In this document: one piece after another, positions 36,689 to 45,650 of the stretch
Numbering within the stretch: position 1 is the stretch's first letter
Layout: every line of letters begins with the position of its first letter
Source of the DNA: Desulfamplus magnetovallimortis
GTDB lineage: Bacteria > Desulfobacterota > Desulfobacteria > Desulfobacterales > Desulfobacteraceae
Reading direction: 5' to 3'
DNA: 64,000 bases
NCBI RefSeq assembly: GCF_900170035.1
Contig: NZ_LT828544.1
Coordinates: 1 to 64,000, forward strand
Position numbers and translations under genes: made by a program
Notes under the pieces: generated by a model
Databases searched by the model: none
What the model was told of the DNA's origin: nothing
Seen by the model: only the letters and a program-made list of their open reading frames with translations

Positions 36689-37918
36689 TTACCTTGCAAG
36701 TTGATTCATTTCAAATATTGGCAGGCAAATTGACAGGACAATAAACCCCACCACTGCACCCATGATAAGTATTATTGCAGGTTCAAGAAGTGATGTAATG
36801 GCTGTAAGGGTGGACTGGGTCTCCTTTTCAAAGAGTTCTGCTGTTTTTTCAAGCATTTTTTCCAGCTCTCCGCTCTTTTCCCCGATTTTTATCATCTGGA
36901 CTGCAAGGGCAGGGAATTCACTGCTTCCTTCAAGTGTATCTCCAAGCTCTCCGCCCTCCTTAACAATCTCGGCAGCAAGGGCAATCTTTTTTTGAATAAC
37001 AGAGTTTCCTGTGGTATTTCTGGCAATCTCAAGGGCTGTCAGCATGGGAACACCGTTTCCAAGAAGTGCCCCAAGGATTCTTGCAAACCGTGAAGCACCC
37101 CCTTTTTTTATGAAGTCGCCTGCCAGGGGGATCCCAAGAATCCATCTATCTGTTGTATAAAGCCCTGTTTCGGTTTTACGCACAAGATGTATTGTAAAAA
37201 ATATGGCTGCCGGCATTACAATAGCTATCCACCAGAAGGATTGAAAAAATCTGCTCAGTGAGATAAGTAGGATAGTGGGGGTCGGCAGTGCCTGATTCAT
37301 CTCTGTGAAAATATCTACTATTCCTGGTACAATATAGGTTATAAGGAATACAAGCACAGCAGATCCTGTAATACCCATCAGTAAGGGATATGCAAGGGAT
37401 GCCCTGATTTTTTTTCGCGTATCTTCCTGCTTTTCAGTAATGTCAGCAAGTCGTTCAAGTACCAGATCAAGGGTTCCTGATGATTCACCTGCGGTTATCA
37501 TATTGACATAAACCTTTGAGAATACTGAAGGGTACTGGGCAAAGGCAAAGGATAGACTTTTTCCCTCCTCAATGTATGCCTTGACTTTTGACAATACCCG
37601 TTTCAATGCTTTTGAGTCTGTCTGGGGAATCAGTGAGGCCAGGGCTGTTACCAGAGGAAACCCTGCTGACAAAAGAGTTGCAAGCTGTCTTGTTGTTACA
37701 GCAATTTCAGATGGGCTTATTCTGAAAAAAGGGATGAATGCTTTGGCTTTGTCACTTTTTTTCTGTCTGGAGGCCTCTGTCCCTATCTCTTTAATTGAGA
37801 CAGGAAATATCTGTTTTTGTCTTAATCTGGAACGGGCGGAAAAAACGCTTTCTGCATCAATTATGCCGGATGTTTTTTTTCCTGACTCATTAAATGCGCT
37901 GTATTCAAATACAGTCAT
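36689..37918 (-). CDS. gspF: Type II secretion / type IV pilus inner-membrane protein GspF/PilC
   Basis: GspF/PilC is the polytopic platform protein for pseudopilus or pilus assembly. The 409 residues begin MTVFEYSAFNESGKK, contain two GspF domains (about 70-195 and 275-400) and membrane helices at about 175-200, 222-245 and 380-402. The signature SLLEPAIILIMGAVVGFIVL closes the protein. No other Gsp or Pil gene is adjacent, so which machine it serves is unclear. It lies 67 bases upstream of dacB on the same strand. Confidence 0.93.
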   Translation of the reverse strand: MTVFEYSAFNESGKKTSGIIDAESVFSARSRLRQKQIFPVSIKEIGTEASRQKKSDKAKAFIPFFRISPSEIAVTTRQLATLLSAGFPLVTALASLIPQTDSKALKRVLSKVKAYIEEGKSLSFAFAQYPSVFSKVYVNMITAGESSGTLDLVLERLADITEKQEDTRKKIRASLAYPLLMGITGSAVLVFLITYIVPGIVDIFTEMNQALPTPTILLISLSRFFQSFWWIAIVMPAAIFFTIHLVRKTETGLYTTDRWILGIPLAGDFIKKGGASRFARILGALLGNGVPMLTALEIARNTTGNSVIQKKIALAAEIVKEGGELGDTLEGSSEFPALAVQMIKIGEKSGELEKMLEKTAELFEKETQSTLTAITSLLEPAIILIMGAVVGFIVLSICLPIFEMNQLAR

Positions 37919-38108
37919 TTGTTATGTTTCCTTTTATTTTTTTCATGGCAACACTGTGACAGAAGAGGGATGTTCCCATTGTTTTATCTTGCATAAAAAA
38001 CTGATATATACTAAGCATGTTCCCTGTCAATCCTCATTAAGACCTGTCAGCCAGCCAGTGAAGGATGCTAAAATATCATATTGATTTTAAATTGTTAAGG
38101 AGTAATTT

Positions 38109-39545
38109 ATGATTATCCCTTTAGTGCTTGCCGGTGGTTCGGGAACACGTCTTTGGCCACTGTCCAGGGAGCTTTTCCCCAAGCAGCTTTTGAACATAAC
38201 AGATGACCATTCCATGCTTGAAAACACCCTGTTACGACTCAATGGTCTTGATTCTGTGTCAGCTCCCATTATTGTATGTAATGAAACCCATAGGTTCATG
38301 GTGGCCGAACAGTTGAGGCGTATTGATGTAACTCCCCTTTCCATAATGCTCGAACCTGTGGGAAGAAACACAGCTCCGGCAATAGCTGTGGCAGCTTTAA
38401 AAGCCCTTGACCTTGAAGAGGATCCCACACTTCTTGTGCTACCTGCGGATCATGTTATTTACAATGTGCCCCGTTTTCATGATCTTGTACAGAAAAGTGT
38501 TGCTCTTGCATCCCTTGGATATCTTATCACTTTTGGTATTGTTCCAGATAGTCCGGAGACCGGATATGGTTATATTAAAAAGGGTGATCTGTTAAAAAAT
38601 GGGTCATACGGAGCCTGTGTCATTGACAGATTTGTTGAAAAACCTGATTATGATACAGCAAGAGGCTATCTTGAATCAGGTGAATATCTATGGAACAGCG
38701 GCATGTTCATGTTCAGGGCTTCAGGCATAATAAATGAACTTGAGCAGTATGAGCCGGAAATGCTTAAAGCTTGCAGAAGCGCCATTGAAAACGGCTGTTC
38801 TGATCTTGATTTTTTCAGGCTGGACAGCGGGGGATTTTCAAAGGCGCGTTCCGAGTCCATAGACTACGCTGTCATGGAAAAGACGGACAAAGGAGCCATT
38901 ATGCCCTTTGATGCAGGATGGAATGATCTTGGTTCATGGGATGCGCTGTGGCAGACAGGTCAAAAGGATGAAGGCAATAATGTAATCTTAGGTGATGTTC
39001 TTCTTTCAGATGTTAAAAATTCATGTATCTACTCACAGCATCGTCTTATTGCAGCCGTTGGCATTGAGGATCATGTAATAGTTGAGACCAAGGATGCGCT
39101 TCTTGTGGCATCAAGGGATCGGGTTCAGGATGTAAAAAAGATTGTTGAACAACTCAGGAAAAGGGGCAGGGAGGAGGCCATCTCCCACAGCAGGGTACTG
39201 AGACCCTGGGGCGCCTATGAAACCATTGATGTTGAGAATCGTTTTCAGGTTAAACGTATAACCGTAAAGCCTGGAGCCAAACTTTCCCTTCAGAAACACT
39301 TTCACAGGGCTGAACACTGGACAGTTGTGTCTGGAACTGCAATTGTGACAAGAGGAGATGAAGAGATTCTTCTAAGTGAAAATGAGTCAACCTATATTCC
39401 TCTTGGAACGGTGCATCGACTTGAAAATCCGGGCAGGATTCCCCTTGAACTGATTGAGGTGCAGTCCGGAAGTTATCTTGGAGAGGATGATATCGTCCGG
39501 TATGATGACGTGTACGGGCGTCAGGAATTTTGTCAGGATAAATGA
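38109..39545 (+). CDS. manC: Mannose-1-phosphate guanylyltransferase / mannose-6-phosphate isomerase
   Basis: This bifunctional enzyme makes GDP-mannose for surface polysaccharides. The 478 residues open with the nucleotidyltransferase motif GGSGTRLWPLSRELFPKQ, contain FVEKP (FVEKPDYDTA) and end in a cupin type II isomerase domain (RPWGAYETID, KPGAKLSLQKHFHRAEHW). Length is normal for ManC/AlgA. AAGGAG precedes ATG 38109. Polysaccharide genes are otherwise absent nearby. Confidence 0.95.
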   Translation: MIIPLVLAGGSGTRLWPLSRELFPKQLLNITDDHSMLENTLLRLNGLDSVSAPIIVCNETHRFMVAEQLRRIDVTPLSIMLEPVGRNTAPAIAVAALKALDLEEDPTLLVLPADHVIYNVPRFHDLVQKSVALASLGYLITFGIVPDSPETGYGYIKKGDLLKNGSYGACVIDRFVEKPDYDTARGYLESGEYLWNSGMFMFRASGIINELEQYEPEMLKACRSAIENGCSDLDFFRLDSGGFSKARSESIDYAVMEKTDKGAIMPFDAGWNDLGSWDALWQTGQKDEGNNVILGDVLLSDVKNSCIYSQHRLIAAVGIEDHVIVETKDALLVASRDRVQDVKKIVEQLRKRGREEAISHSRVLRPWGAYETIDVENRFQVKRITVKPGAKLSLQKHFHRAEHWTVVSGTAIVTRGDEEILLSENESTYIPLGTVHRLENPGRIPLELIEVQSGSYLGEDDIVRYDDVYGRQEFCQDK

Positions 39546-39558
39546 GGGAGTGAACGCT

Positions 39559-40095
39559 ATGTCTGAACTGTCTGCTTTTTTAAAAGGTCATTTTCTAATA
39601 GCCATTCCGGGACTGCCGGATCCCAATTTTGCCCAGACTGTCATATGCATGTGTGAGCATAATGAACTTGGCGCACTTGGGTTTATTATTAATAAAATTC
39701 ATCCTCTTCTTACAAGCCGTGAGCTGTTTGATGATCTCAAGATTGAATACACAGGCAATATTGACAGCATCAGGATTCACCTTGGAGGACCTGTGCAGTC
39801 AAGTGGAGTTTTTGTGCTTCATGGTGCTCCATTTCACTGGCAGGGATGTTTACAGGTAACTCCAAAGCTTGGCTTGAGCAATACCAGGGATATTATTGAA
39901 GCCATTGGTCAGGGACATGGCCCTGAGGAGTTTTTAATAGTTCTGGGGTGTGCAGGCTGGGGGCCGCTGCAGGTTGAGCATGAGATTGAAGATAATGCAT
40001 GGCTTGTATCCCCTGTTGTGGAAAATATTGTTTATCACACTCCACCGGATATGATGTGGGAGCAATCCATGATGCTAATAGGAGAGAATGACTGA
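39559..40095 (+). CDS. YqgE/AlgH family protein (UPF0301)
   Basis: The 178-residue protein shows the family features GHFLIAIPGLPDPNFAQTV, EHNELGALGFIINK, IHLGGPVQ and LGCAGWGPLQVEHEI. The biochemical role is unknown; AlgH was linked genetically to alginate regulation in Pseudomonas. The start ATG 39559 is supported by GAGGGAG nine bases upstream, 14 bases after manC. It overlaps the next gene by 8 bases. Confidence 0.92.
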   Translation: MSELSAFLKGHFLIAIPGLPDPNFAQTVICMCEHNELGALGFIINKIHPLLTSRELFDDLKIEYTGNIDSIRIHLGGPVQSSGVFVLHGAPFHWQGCLQVTPKLGLSNTRDIIEAIGQGHGPEEFLIVLGCAGWGPLQVEHEIEDNAWLVSPVVENIVYHTPPDMMWEQSMMLIGEND

Positions 40096-42418
40096 TTCAT
40101 CCATTATGAAAAAAAGAAATACCATTGAGATTATAGGATCAATATCAAAGGAGCTTGCTACAGTATTCGGGAATATGAAAGCCGTTCCTGGTATGTATGA
40201 TTCATTTATGGAGCAAAATTACAGGGTCTGCCGTGAGATTCCTGAGCAGATAGACGAAGGTGTTGTAAGGATCGGGGTGGTGGGGGCCATAAAATCCGGT
40301 AAAACAACATTTGTAAATTCACTGCTTCAGGAAGATCTGCTTAAAAGAGGTGCAGGACTTGTTACTTCCACAGTCACCCGTGTGAAAAGGGGAAAAGAGC
40401 TTCAGGCACATGTGATGTTCAAATCGTGGGATGACGTAAATCAGCAGATTGAAAATGCCCTTTTGTTTCTGCCCGATATGGTGCAGGGAGCCTTTTGTCA
40501 TGAAAATGACAATGGAAAACAGAAAAGCGGTTTTGATCTGCGACGAAAGAGTGACAGGCAGTTTCTTCGGGCTGCAAAGCTTAGACTATATTCGGATTTT
40601 TCGGTGACAGAGACAGGAATCCGGCCAGAGGCTGCATTGATATCCAATGCAATTGAAGGTTATGACGCTGTTAAATCCTTTGTCCAGGCTGATCCTTCAA
40701 CTGTAATTTTCAGGGGAGATCAGTTTGGTCGTCACAGGGATTTTACAGGAGTCGGAGCCAATGCTTTTTTTGTAAGGGATGTCCTGCTTGAAATACCTGG
40801 GAGGGAAAATCAGGGATTTCTTGATTCCATGGTTGAAATTGCAGATTGTCAGGGAAGTGACTCCACAGATCCTTCTCATATGATTCGTATCCAGGAATAC
40901 CTGATTTCCGCAAATTTGCTTATTTATATTATAAGCAGCAGAACCGGTTTGCGGGAGGCTGATCTGAAATTCATCAAACTGATTCAGACAATGGGGATTC
41001 TTAATAATATTCAGTTTGTATTGAACGTTGATTTATCTGAACATGATACCCTTGATGATTTAAAAAATGTGGAGAAGACCATCCGCCAGGGGCTTGGCTA
41101 TTTTATTGATAATCCGGTAATTTATACTTTTTCAACCCTGCTCAATCTTTTTAAGGCTGATAATTGTTCATTAACCTTGAAAAATGAGGAGCGTCTTAAG
41201 CAGTGGCAGCTTGATGATGAACTTGTTCAATACTCTGATTTACAAAGCAGGGCATTCAGGCAGGCCTTAAATGAGCTTGTGAAAAACAGATATAATACCA
41301 TTTTTATGGGTAATCACCTTGAACGCCTGAGAACAGTTGCCGGAAGTGCTGCAAAGCGCAATGCCATGTTCATGGAGTTGTTATCAGATGATCTTGAGCG
41401 GGAATCTGCTGCAATTGCCCGCATTAAAGGTGTTCAGACCCGTTCAAAACAATTTGAGGCATTTATGGATGAGTCCATTGAAAGTGCCCTTGAGATAATA
41501 AGGCGTGATGCTTTTTCTGCTGTACGTACTTTTTTTGATCCAGGGAGGGGTCATGAAGCAGGTAAGGTGATGCGTTTTGTCATGGATTATATGATTTATA
41601 GTGAAAAGTATGAGCAGATGGTTGCAGAATCCGGATTTCACCATTCACTTTACTGCATGTTTCATGATTTCAGAGTAGCGCTGGATCTTTTTATTGCAAC
41701 CCATTTTACTCCTGCTGTTGCTGATTTTATAAATGAACAGGAGAGCCTTATAAAAGAAGAGTTCAGAAAAGTCTATAGCTCCTGTAATGTTGATATTTCA
41801 AACGTATATGACTCCCATATTGCAGATGATGTGGCAACAAGGTGTGACAATCCATCGGCAGAAGCAGTTGTGACAGAACCGAAATCAGCAAAAGCCGTAC
41901 CTTATGTTGATTTAAATGCTGCGAGACGCATTTTAGGTCTTCAGTTTCCAAAAGTATCCTTTAATGCTGGATACAGCGCCAAAATAAAGGCAGATGCTGT
42001 TGCAAGGTTTGGGTTTTACACTCTCATGGAGGCATTTGGAAAAATATTGAATATGCTGGCAAGGCCCGCCAGAGCAAGTACTTTGAAAGAGACCTCAAAA
42101 AAGATCAGAAAAGAGCTGCTTGGTTCCATAAATAACTATTTTAAAGTTTATGGTGATAAAGTTGAGAATGAATATTTTGCTCCTTTAATACTTGCTGTTG
42201 CAAGGGATTTTCGTGACAAGCTCATGGAGATGTTTCAGATGAGCAAGTTTGAGGGGGAGCAGCTTGAAACCATTATTAATGAGAGCAGATCAGGCAGAAA
42301 AGAGCAACTAGAACGTCTTGAGGTACTTGGTAAGGTTATTGAAACTATAATATTGGAAATTGAGAACATTGTGCCTGAACTTGAAGATGTAAATATAAGA
42401 GCTCATGAGAAAAATTGA
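40088..42418 (+). CDS. Dynamin-like large GTPase
   Basis: The 776-residue protein has an N-terminal GTPase domain: G1 GAIKSGKT at 66-73, threonine-rich G2 near 93-95 (LVTSTVTRV), G3 DCQG at 253-256, and a G4-like NVD at 313-315. It is followed by a long mostly helical region with charged heptads and hydrophobic patches, as in bacterial dynamin-like proteins. Those proteins remodel or tether membranes; the actual substrate here is unknown. G4 deviates from TKxD. The start overlaps yqgE by 8 bases, and the next gene follows after 17 bases. Confidence 0.82.
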   Translation: MTDSSIMKKRNTIEIIGSISKELATVFGNMKAVPGMYDSFMEQNYRVCREIPEQIDEGVVRIGVVGAIKSGKTTFVNSLLQEDLLKRGAGLVTSTVTRVKRGKELQAHVMFKSWDDVNQQIENALLFLPDMVQGAFCHENDNGKQKSGFDLRRKSDRQFLRAAKLRLYSDFSVTETGIRPEAALISNAIEGYDAVKSFVQADPSTVIFRGDQFGRHRDFTGVGANAFFVRDVLLEIPGRENQGFLDSMVEIADCQGSDSTDPSHMIRIQEYLISANLLIYIISSRTGLREADLKFIKLIQTMGILNNIQFVLNVDLSEHDTLDDLKNVEKTIRQGLGYFIDNPVIYTFSTLLNLFKADNCSLTLKNEERLKQWQLDDELVQYSDLQSRAFRQALNELVKNRYNTIFMGNHLERLRTVAGSAAKRNAMFMELLSDDLERESAAIARIKGVQTRSKQFEAFMDESIESALEIIRRDAFSAVRTFFDPGRGHEAGKVMRFVMDYMIYSEKYEQMVAESGFHHSLYCMFHDFRVALDLFIATHFTPAVADFINEQESLIKEEFRKVYSSCNVDISNVYDSHIADDVATRCDNPSAEAVVTEPKSAKAVPYVDLNAARRILGLQFPKVSFNAGYSAKIKADAVARFGFYTLMEAFGKILNMLARPARASTLKETSKKIRKELLGSINNYFKVYGDKVENEYFAPLILAVARDFRDKLMEMFQMSKFEGEQLETIINESRSGRKEQLERLEVLGKVIETIILEIENIVPELEDVNIRAHEKN

Positions 42419-42435
42419 CAAATGGATAATCGGGG

Positions 42436-43263
42436 ATGTTGAACAAGATCATTTCAGGGGGGCAGACAGGTGCAGACAGAGCTGCACTTGATATTGCCAT
42501 AAAATTCAATATAGAACATGGAGGCTCTGTTCCGCTGGGAAGAAGGGCTGAAAATGGTAAGGTTCCTTTGTGGTATAATCTTAAAGAGATGGATACAGCC
42601 AATTATTCCCATAGAACTTCCCGTAATGTCCAGGATTCAGATGGCACTGTTATTGTTTCCAATGGAAAGCTTTCAGGTGGTTCTCTTTTAACCCGTAAAG
42701 TTGCAGAGAAACAAGGTAAGCCTTGGTGTCATATTGATCTTTTGTTAATGGATGAATTTGAGTCAGCAGTGGTGCTTGATGCATTTATAAAAGATTTCTA
42801 TATTGATTGTTTGAATGTAGCAGGGTCAAGGGCAAGCCATGATCCATACATATACAGTTCTGTAAAGGCTCTTTTTGAGGTCCTTTTGTATATGGATGTA
42901 ATGGAAAGAACTCCTGAACTTATATCTCTTGATGATATGTTTCCTGATAAAAATATACCTGAAAAAAAGTGTTCTACAATTGAGGAGGCTCTTTTTTTTC
43001 TTGCTGACATATTTTCATTGAAGAGTCGTTCCATGCTTGCCAATTCACATGAAAATGACATTGCCTACTACTACTTTTCAATGGGGGATGCAATTGATTC
43101 AGCTCTTGGCCTGAGTATGGGAAATCGTGCCCTTATTGAAGCGTGTCAGAAAAGGTACGAAAATATGGTTGGGAAGATAGATATTGATGATGCTGTTATG
43201 ATAATTTTAAAATCTTTTGCTGATTATCTGAGGCAGGATCACGTATTAAGGATTGTTCCATGA
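42436..43263 (+). CDS. SLOG-type / putative molybdenum-carrier domain protein
   Basis: Residues 1-110 have the pattern of the putative molybdenum carrier/YpsA-like SLOG fold: ISGGQTGADRAALDIAI at the start, then SDGTVIVSNGKLSGGSLLT and PWCHIDL. SLOG domains bind nucleotides or nucleotide-derived ligands. The C-terminal 160 residues are not recognised; they are acidic and helical, with the acid-rich motif IDIDDAVMIILKSF. The 275-residue protein has no membrane segment. Its TGA overlaps the ATG of the rhomboid gene, so it is translationally coupled to it. Confidence 0.75.
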   Translation: MLNKIISGGQTGADRAALDIAIKFNIEHGGSVPLGRRAENGKVPLWYNLKEMDTANYSHRTSRNVQDSDGTVIVSNGKLSGGSLLTRKVAEKQGKPWCHIDLLLMDEFESAVVLDAFIKDFYIDCLNVAGSRASHDPYIYSSVKALFEVLLYMDVMERTPELISLDDMFPDKNIPEKKCSTIEEALFFLADIFSLKSRSMLANSHENDIAYYYFSMGDAIDSALGLSMGNRALIEACQKRYENMVGKIDIDDAVMIILKSFADYLRQDHVLRIVP

Positions 43264-44252
43264 TACCAATAAGAGATACCATTACCTCAAGAACAATTCC
43301 TGTTGTTACCTATATGTTAATCGGTGTAAATCTGCTTGTTTATCTTTCACAAGTGACAATGGGCAGTGAGCTTGAGCCTTTTATTTACGTATATGGATTT
43401 GTACCTGCAAAATTTACTGTTCCCGAGATTTCAGCCTATTTTTCATTTTCTGATATTATTATCTCAATCTTTTCCTATATGTTCCTTCATGGTGGTTTCT
43501 GGCATTTTATCGGGAACATGTGGTTTCTTTATATTTTTGGAGATAATGTTGAGGAGCACCTTGGTTCTGTCCGTTTTGCCATGTTTTACATTTTGAGCGG
43601 CATGGCATCTGCCATGCTTCATTTTCTTTTAAATCCTGTTTCTGCCATTCCCACCATTGGTGCAAGCGGTGCCATTGCCGGTGTTATGGGGGCATATTTT
43701 GTACTTTACCCAAGATCCAGAATTCTTACACTGATCCCCATCATCATAATTCCCTGGTTTATTGAGATACCTGCTTTTATTTTTCTGGGCTTCTGGTTTA
43801 TCATGCAGTTTTACAATGCCACAGGAGACAGTGGTGCCTCTGGTATTGCCTGGTGGGCACATGTGGGTGGATTTATAGCCGGCATTGTTATGGTAAAACT
43901 TGAAAGAAGGATTCCAAGTGCAGGGGCTGATGAAAGATTAAGACCCATAATTGCCAGAAAGAAAAGCCCCAAACTTCAGATCATCAACCCCAGGCCGGTT
44001 GCAGATACCCTTGATCTTTCAGGAAATATTGAAATAACTCCACTTGAAGCAATCTCCGGTACCAGAAAGCTTGTCAATATTCCCTGGGGTTTTTATAAAC
44101 GTCTATACAGGGTTAATGTCCCTTCTGGTGTTGAAAATGGCACGCGTCTTCGTCTCGCCGGTATGGGAAGAGGGCAAACCGGGCAAATGAGTTCAAGCCC
44201 CATAAGGGGGGACTTATATCTTACCGTTGATATTAAAAACAGAAGTTTCTGA
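43260..44252 (+). CDS. Rhomboid protease with C-terminal DnaJ-like domain
   Basis: The first 215 residues are a GlpG-like rhomboid: six membrane segments, HGGFWHFIGNMWFLY (oxyanion region), catalytic S136 in GASGA and H201 in WAHVGG. After a basic linker, residues 256-326 match the DnaJ C-terminal substrate-binding fold: EITPLEAISGTRKLVNIP, then VNVPSGVENGTRLRLAGMG and GDLYLTVDI. Rhomboids cleave transmembrane substrates; the appended domain could select unfolded clients. There is no J domain. The start codon overlaps the preceding stop. Confidence 0.85.
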   Translation: MIPIRDTITSRTIPVVTYMLIGVNLLVYLSQVTMGSELEPFIYVYGFVPAKFTVPEISAYFSFSDIIISIFSYMFLHGGFWHFIGNMWFLYIFGDNVEEHLGSVRFAMFYILSGMASAMLHFLLNPVSAIPTIGASGAIAGVMGAYFVLYPRSRILTLIPIIIIPWFIEIPAFIFLGFWFIMQFYNATGDSGASGIAWWAHVGGFIAGIVMVKLERRIPSAGADERLRPIIARKKSPKLQIINPRPVADTLDLSGNIEITPLEAISGTRKLVNIPWGFYKRLYRVNVPSGVENGTRLRLAGMGRGQTGQMSSSPIRGDLYLTVDIKNRSF

Positions 44253-44292
44253 AATTATCCGTATCTGGAGACAGTGTACCTGGAGACAGTAA

Positions 44293-45408
44293 ATGAACGA
44301 CCTTAAAGTTACAATAGGCTTTTCACCACAGAATATATCAAAAACCAATCAGGCAGAAACCATTCAGAAAAACCTGACCGAGCTTTTAAATTACAGACCC
44401 TTTGTTTATGATCTCCATTTTCCCCATTACAATCCTCAGATATGTGCAAGTGGCCGGCCTGTTAACAGTGCCATGTCACTTGATGATGCCCGAAATCTTA
44501 CATTTCATATGATTTCATGGAATCAGGAAAATACAAAATTCAAACTTACCTTGCTGCTCAATTATCTTCTGCATGATAATTATAAGGTTGTTGTTGAAAA
44601 TGTTGCAAAAGAGTTCTATCCAAGGGGGATAAGAAGCGTTGTTGCTGCTGATCTTGAACTTGTTAAACGCCTGAAGGATAGAATGCCTGACCTTGAGATA
44701 CAGGGTTCATGTCTCTCCAACCGTATGACTGTAGAGGAGCTTGAGGAGGAGAGAAAGGAAGGGGTAACCCTCCATAATCCTTCTGTAAACATCATAAGAG
44801 ACCCTGCTCAATTGAAGCGCAATGCTGAAGCCGGATACTCTTCAAAGGTTATTGCATTTGAAGGGTGTCTCAATCACTGTCCTGATGAGAGTACTCCATA
44901 CGGTCATCGCTGGTATCTTGCAAGAAGCCTTACCCAGGAAAGTTCTTTTTGTACAAAAAAACGGATTGCATCTGATCCACGGTATTTTTTCAAGGCCAAC
45001 TGGATCACGGTAAACCGTTTCAAAAAGTTGATGCCCTTTATAAAGGTTGTGAAACTGCCGCGTTGCAGAAGCTCCATCTCCTTTGCACTCTCTACACTCA
45101 TTGATTCTTTCAATAATAATACTTCATACAATATTGTGGATTTTATCGGAGCAGGATATCAGATGTATCTTGCAAGGGATGTCGGGAATATTCCGTCTCA
45201 TATTTTTGATGATTCTTTTTTTGATACACTGGAGAATTGCCGTATGGATTGCAAAGAGAGGGGCTGTCTGCTCTGCTTTGACAAGATGCGGCAGATAAAG
45301 AGATTCAGTTATAAACAGAAGCGCCTTGCGCGTCGTGCCCAAAGAAAACTTCCTGACAGAACATGGTTTGTGGATAAAAGATGGCGCAATGAAAAGACAA
45401 TTCTTTAA
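44293..45408 (+). CDS. Cysteine-rich U32-peptidase-like protein
   Basis: The 371-residue protein resembles the U32 / YhbU-UbiU-like TIM-barrel group: early strand motifs (VVVENVAKEFYPRGI, VVAADLELVKRL, EIQGSCLSNRM), then FEGCLNHCP and paired cysteines near the C-terminus (CRMDCKERGCLLC). The spacing would suit Fe-S or zinc binding. Related proteins act in ubiquinone hydroxylation or tRNA/prephenate-linked modification, but I cannot choose a role. The C-terminus is very basic. It follows the rhomboid gene after 40 bases and is probably the last gene of that run. Confidence 0.65.
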   Translation: MNDLKVTIGFSPQNISKTNQAETIQKNLTELLNYRPFVYDLHFPHYNPQICASGRPVNSAMSLDDARNLTFHMISWNQENTKFKLTLLLNYLLHDNYKVVVENVAKEFYPRGIRSVVAADLELVKRLKDRMPDLEIQGSCLSNRMTVEELEEERKEGVTLHNPSVNIIRDPAQLKRNAEAGYSSKVIAFEGCLNHCPDESTPYGHRWYLARSLTQESSFCTKKRIASDPRYFFKANWITVNRFKKLMPFIKVVKLPRCRSSISFALSTLIDSFNNNTSYNIVDFIGAGYQMYLARDVGNIPSHIFDDSFFDTLENCRMDCKERGCLLCFDKMRQIKRFSYKQKRLARRAQRKLPDRTWFVDKRWRNEKTIL

Positions 45409-45480
45409 TTCTACTTTGTTAACTTCTGTAAATTGTCTGATTCAGACAGCAAAAAATGAGAAGCTAACAAAGCACTTTTT

Positions 45481-45586
45481 GGCATGCTTCATTTTTCAGT
45501 TTACACTTTCCGAAGAAAAAACACTGAATGGCGGTAATCCTTCACAAAAAAGTGTAAAGTACTTTTGGTGTCATATGAAGGATGCC
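45481..45586 (+). mobile_element. MITE-like element, copy C, perfect 8-bp target duplication
   Basis: The 106-bp element starts GGCATGCTTCAT and ends ATGAAGGATGCC. It is flanked by CACTTTTT at 45473-45480 and CACTTTTT at 45587-45594. The internal pair TTTACACTTTCC / AAAAAGTGTAAAGTACTTTT is conserved with copies B and D. Confidence 0.92.
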
Positions 45587-45650
45587 CACTTTTTAAGGGA
45601 ATTTATGGCTGATGAGTCAATGATAGAGTTGATAATTCGGGGAGAATGTA

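Noticed and set aside
38041-38060. Solo MITE end GTGAAGGATGCT
   Set aside because: Two differences from the terminus and no partner end within 150 bases, so chance is likely.
37572-38084. 170-residue plus-strand gene
   Set aside because: It is antisense to the gspF gene for most of its length and rich in Cys/Leu typical of reverse reading; no ribosome binding site.
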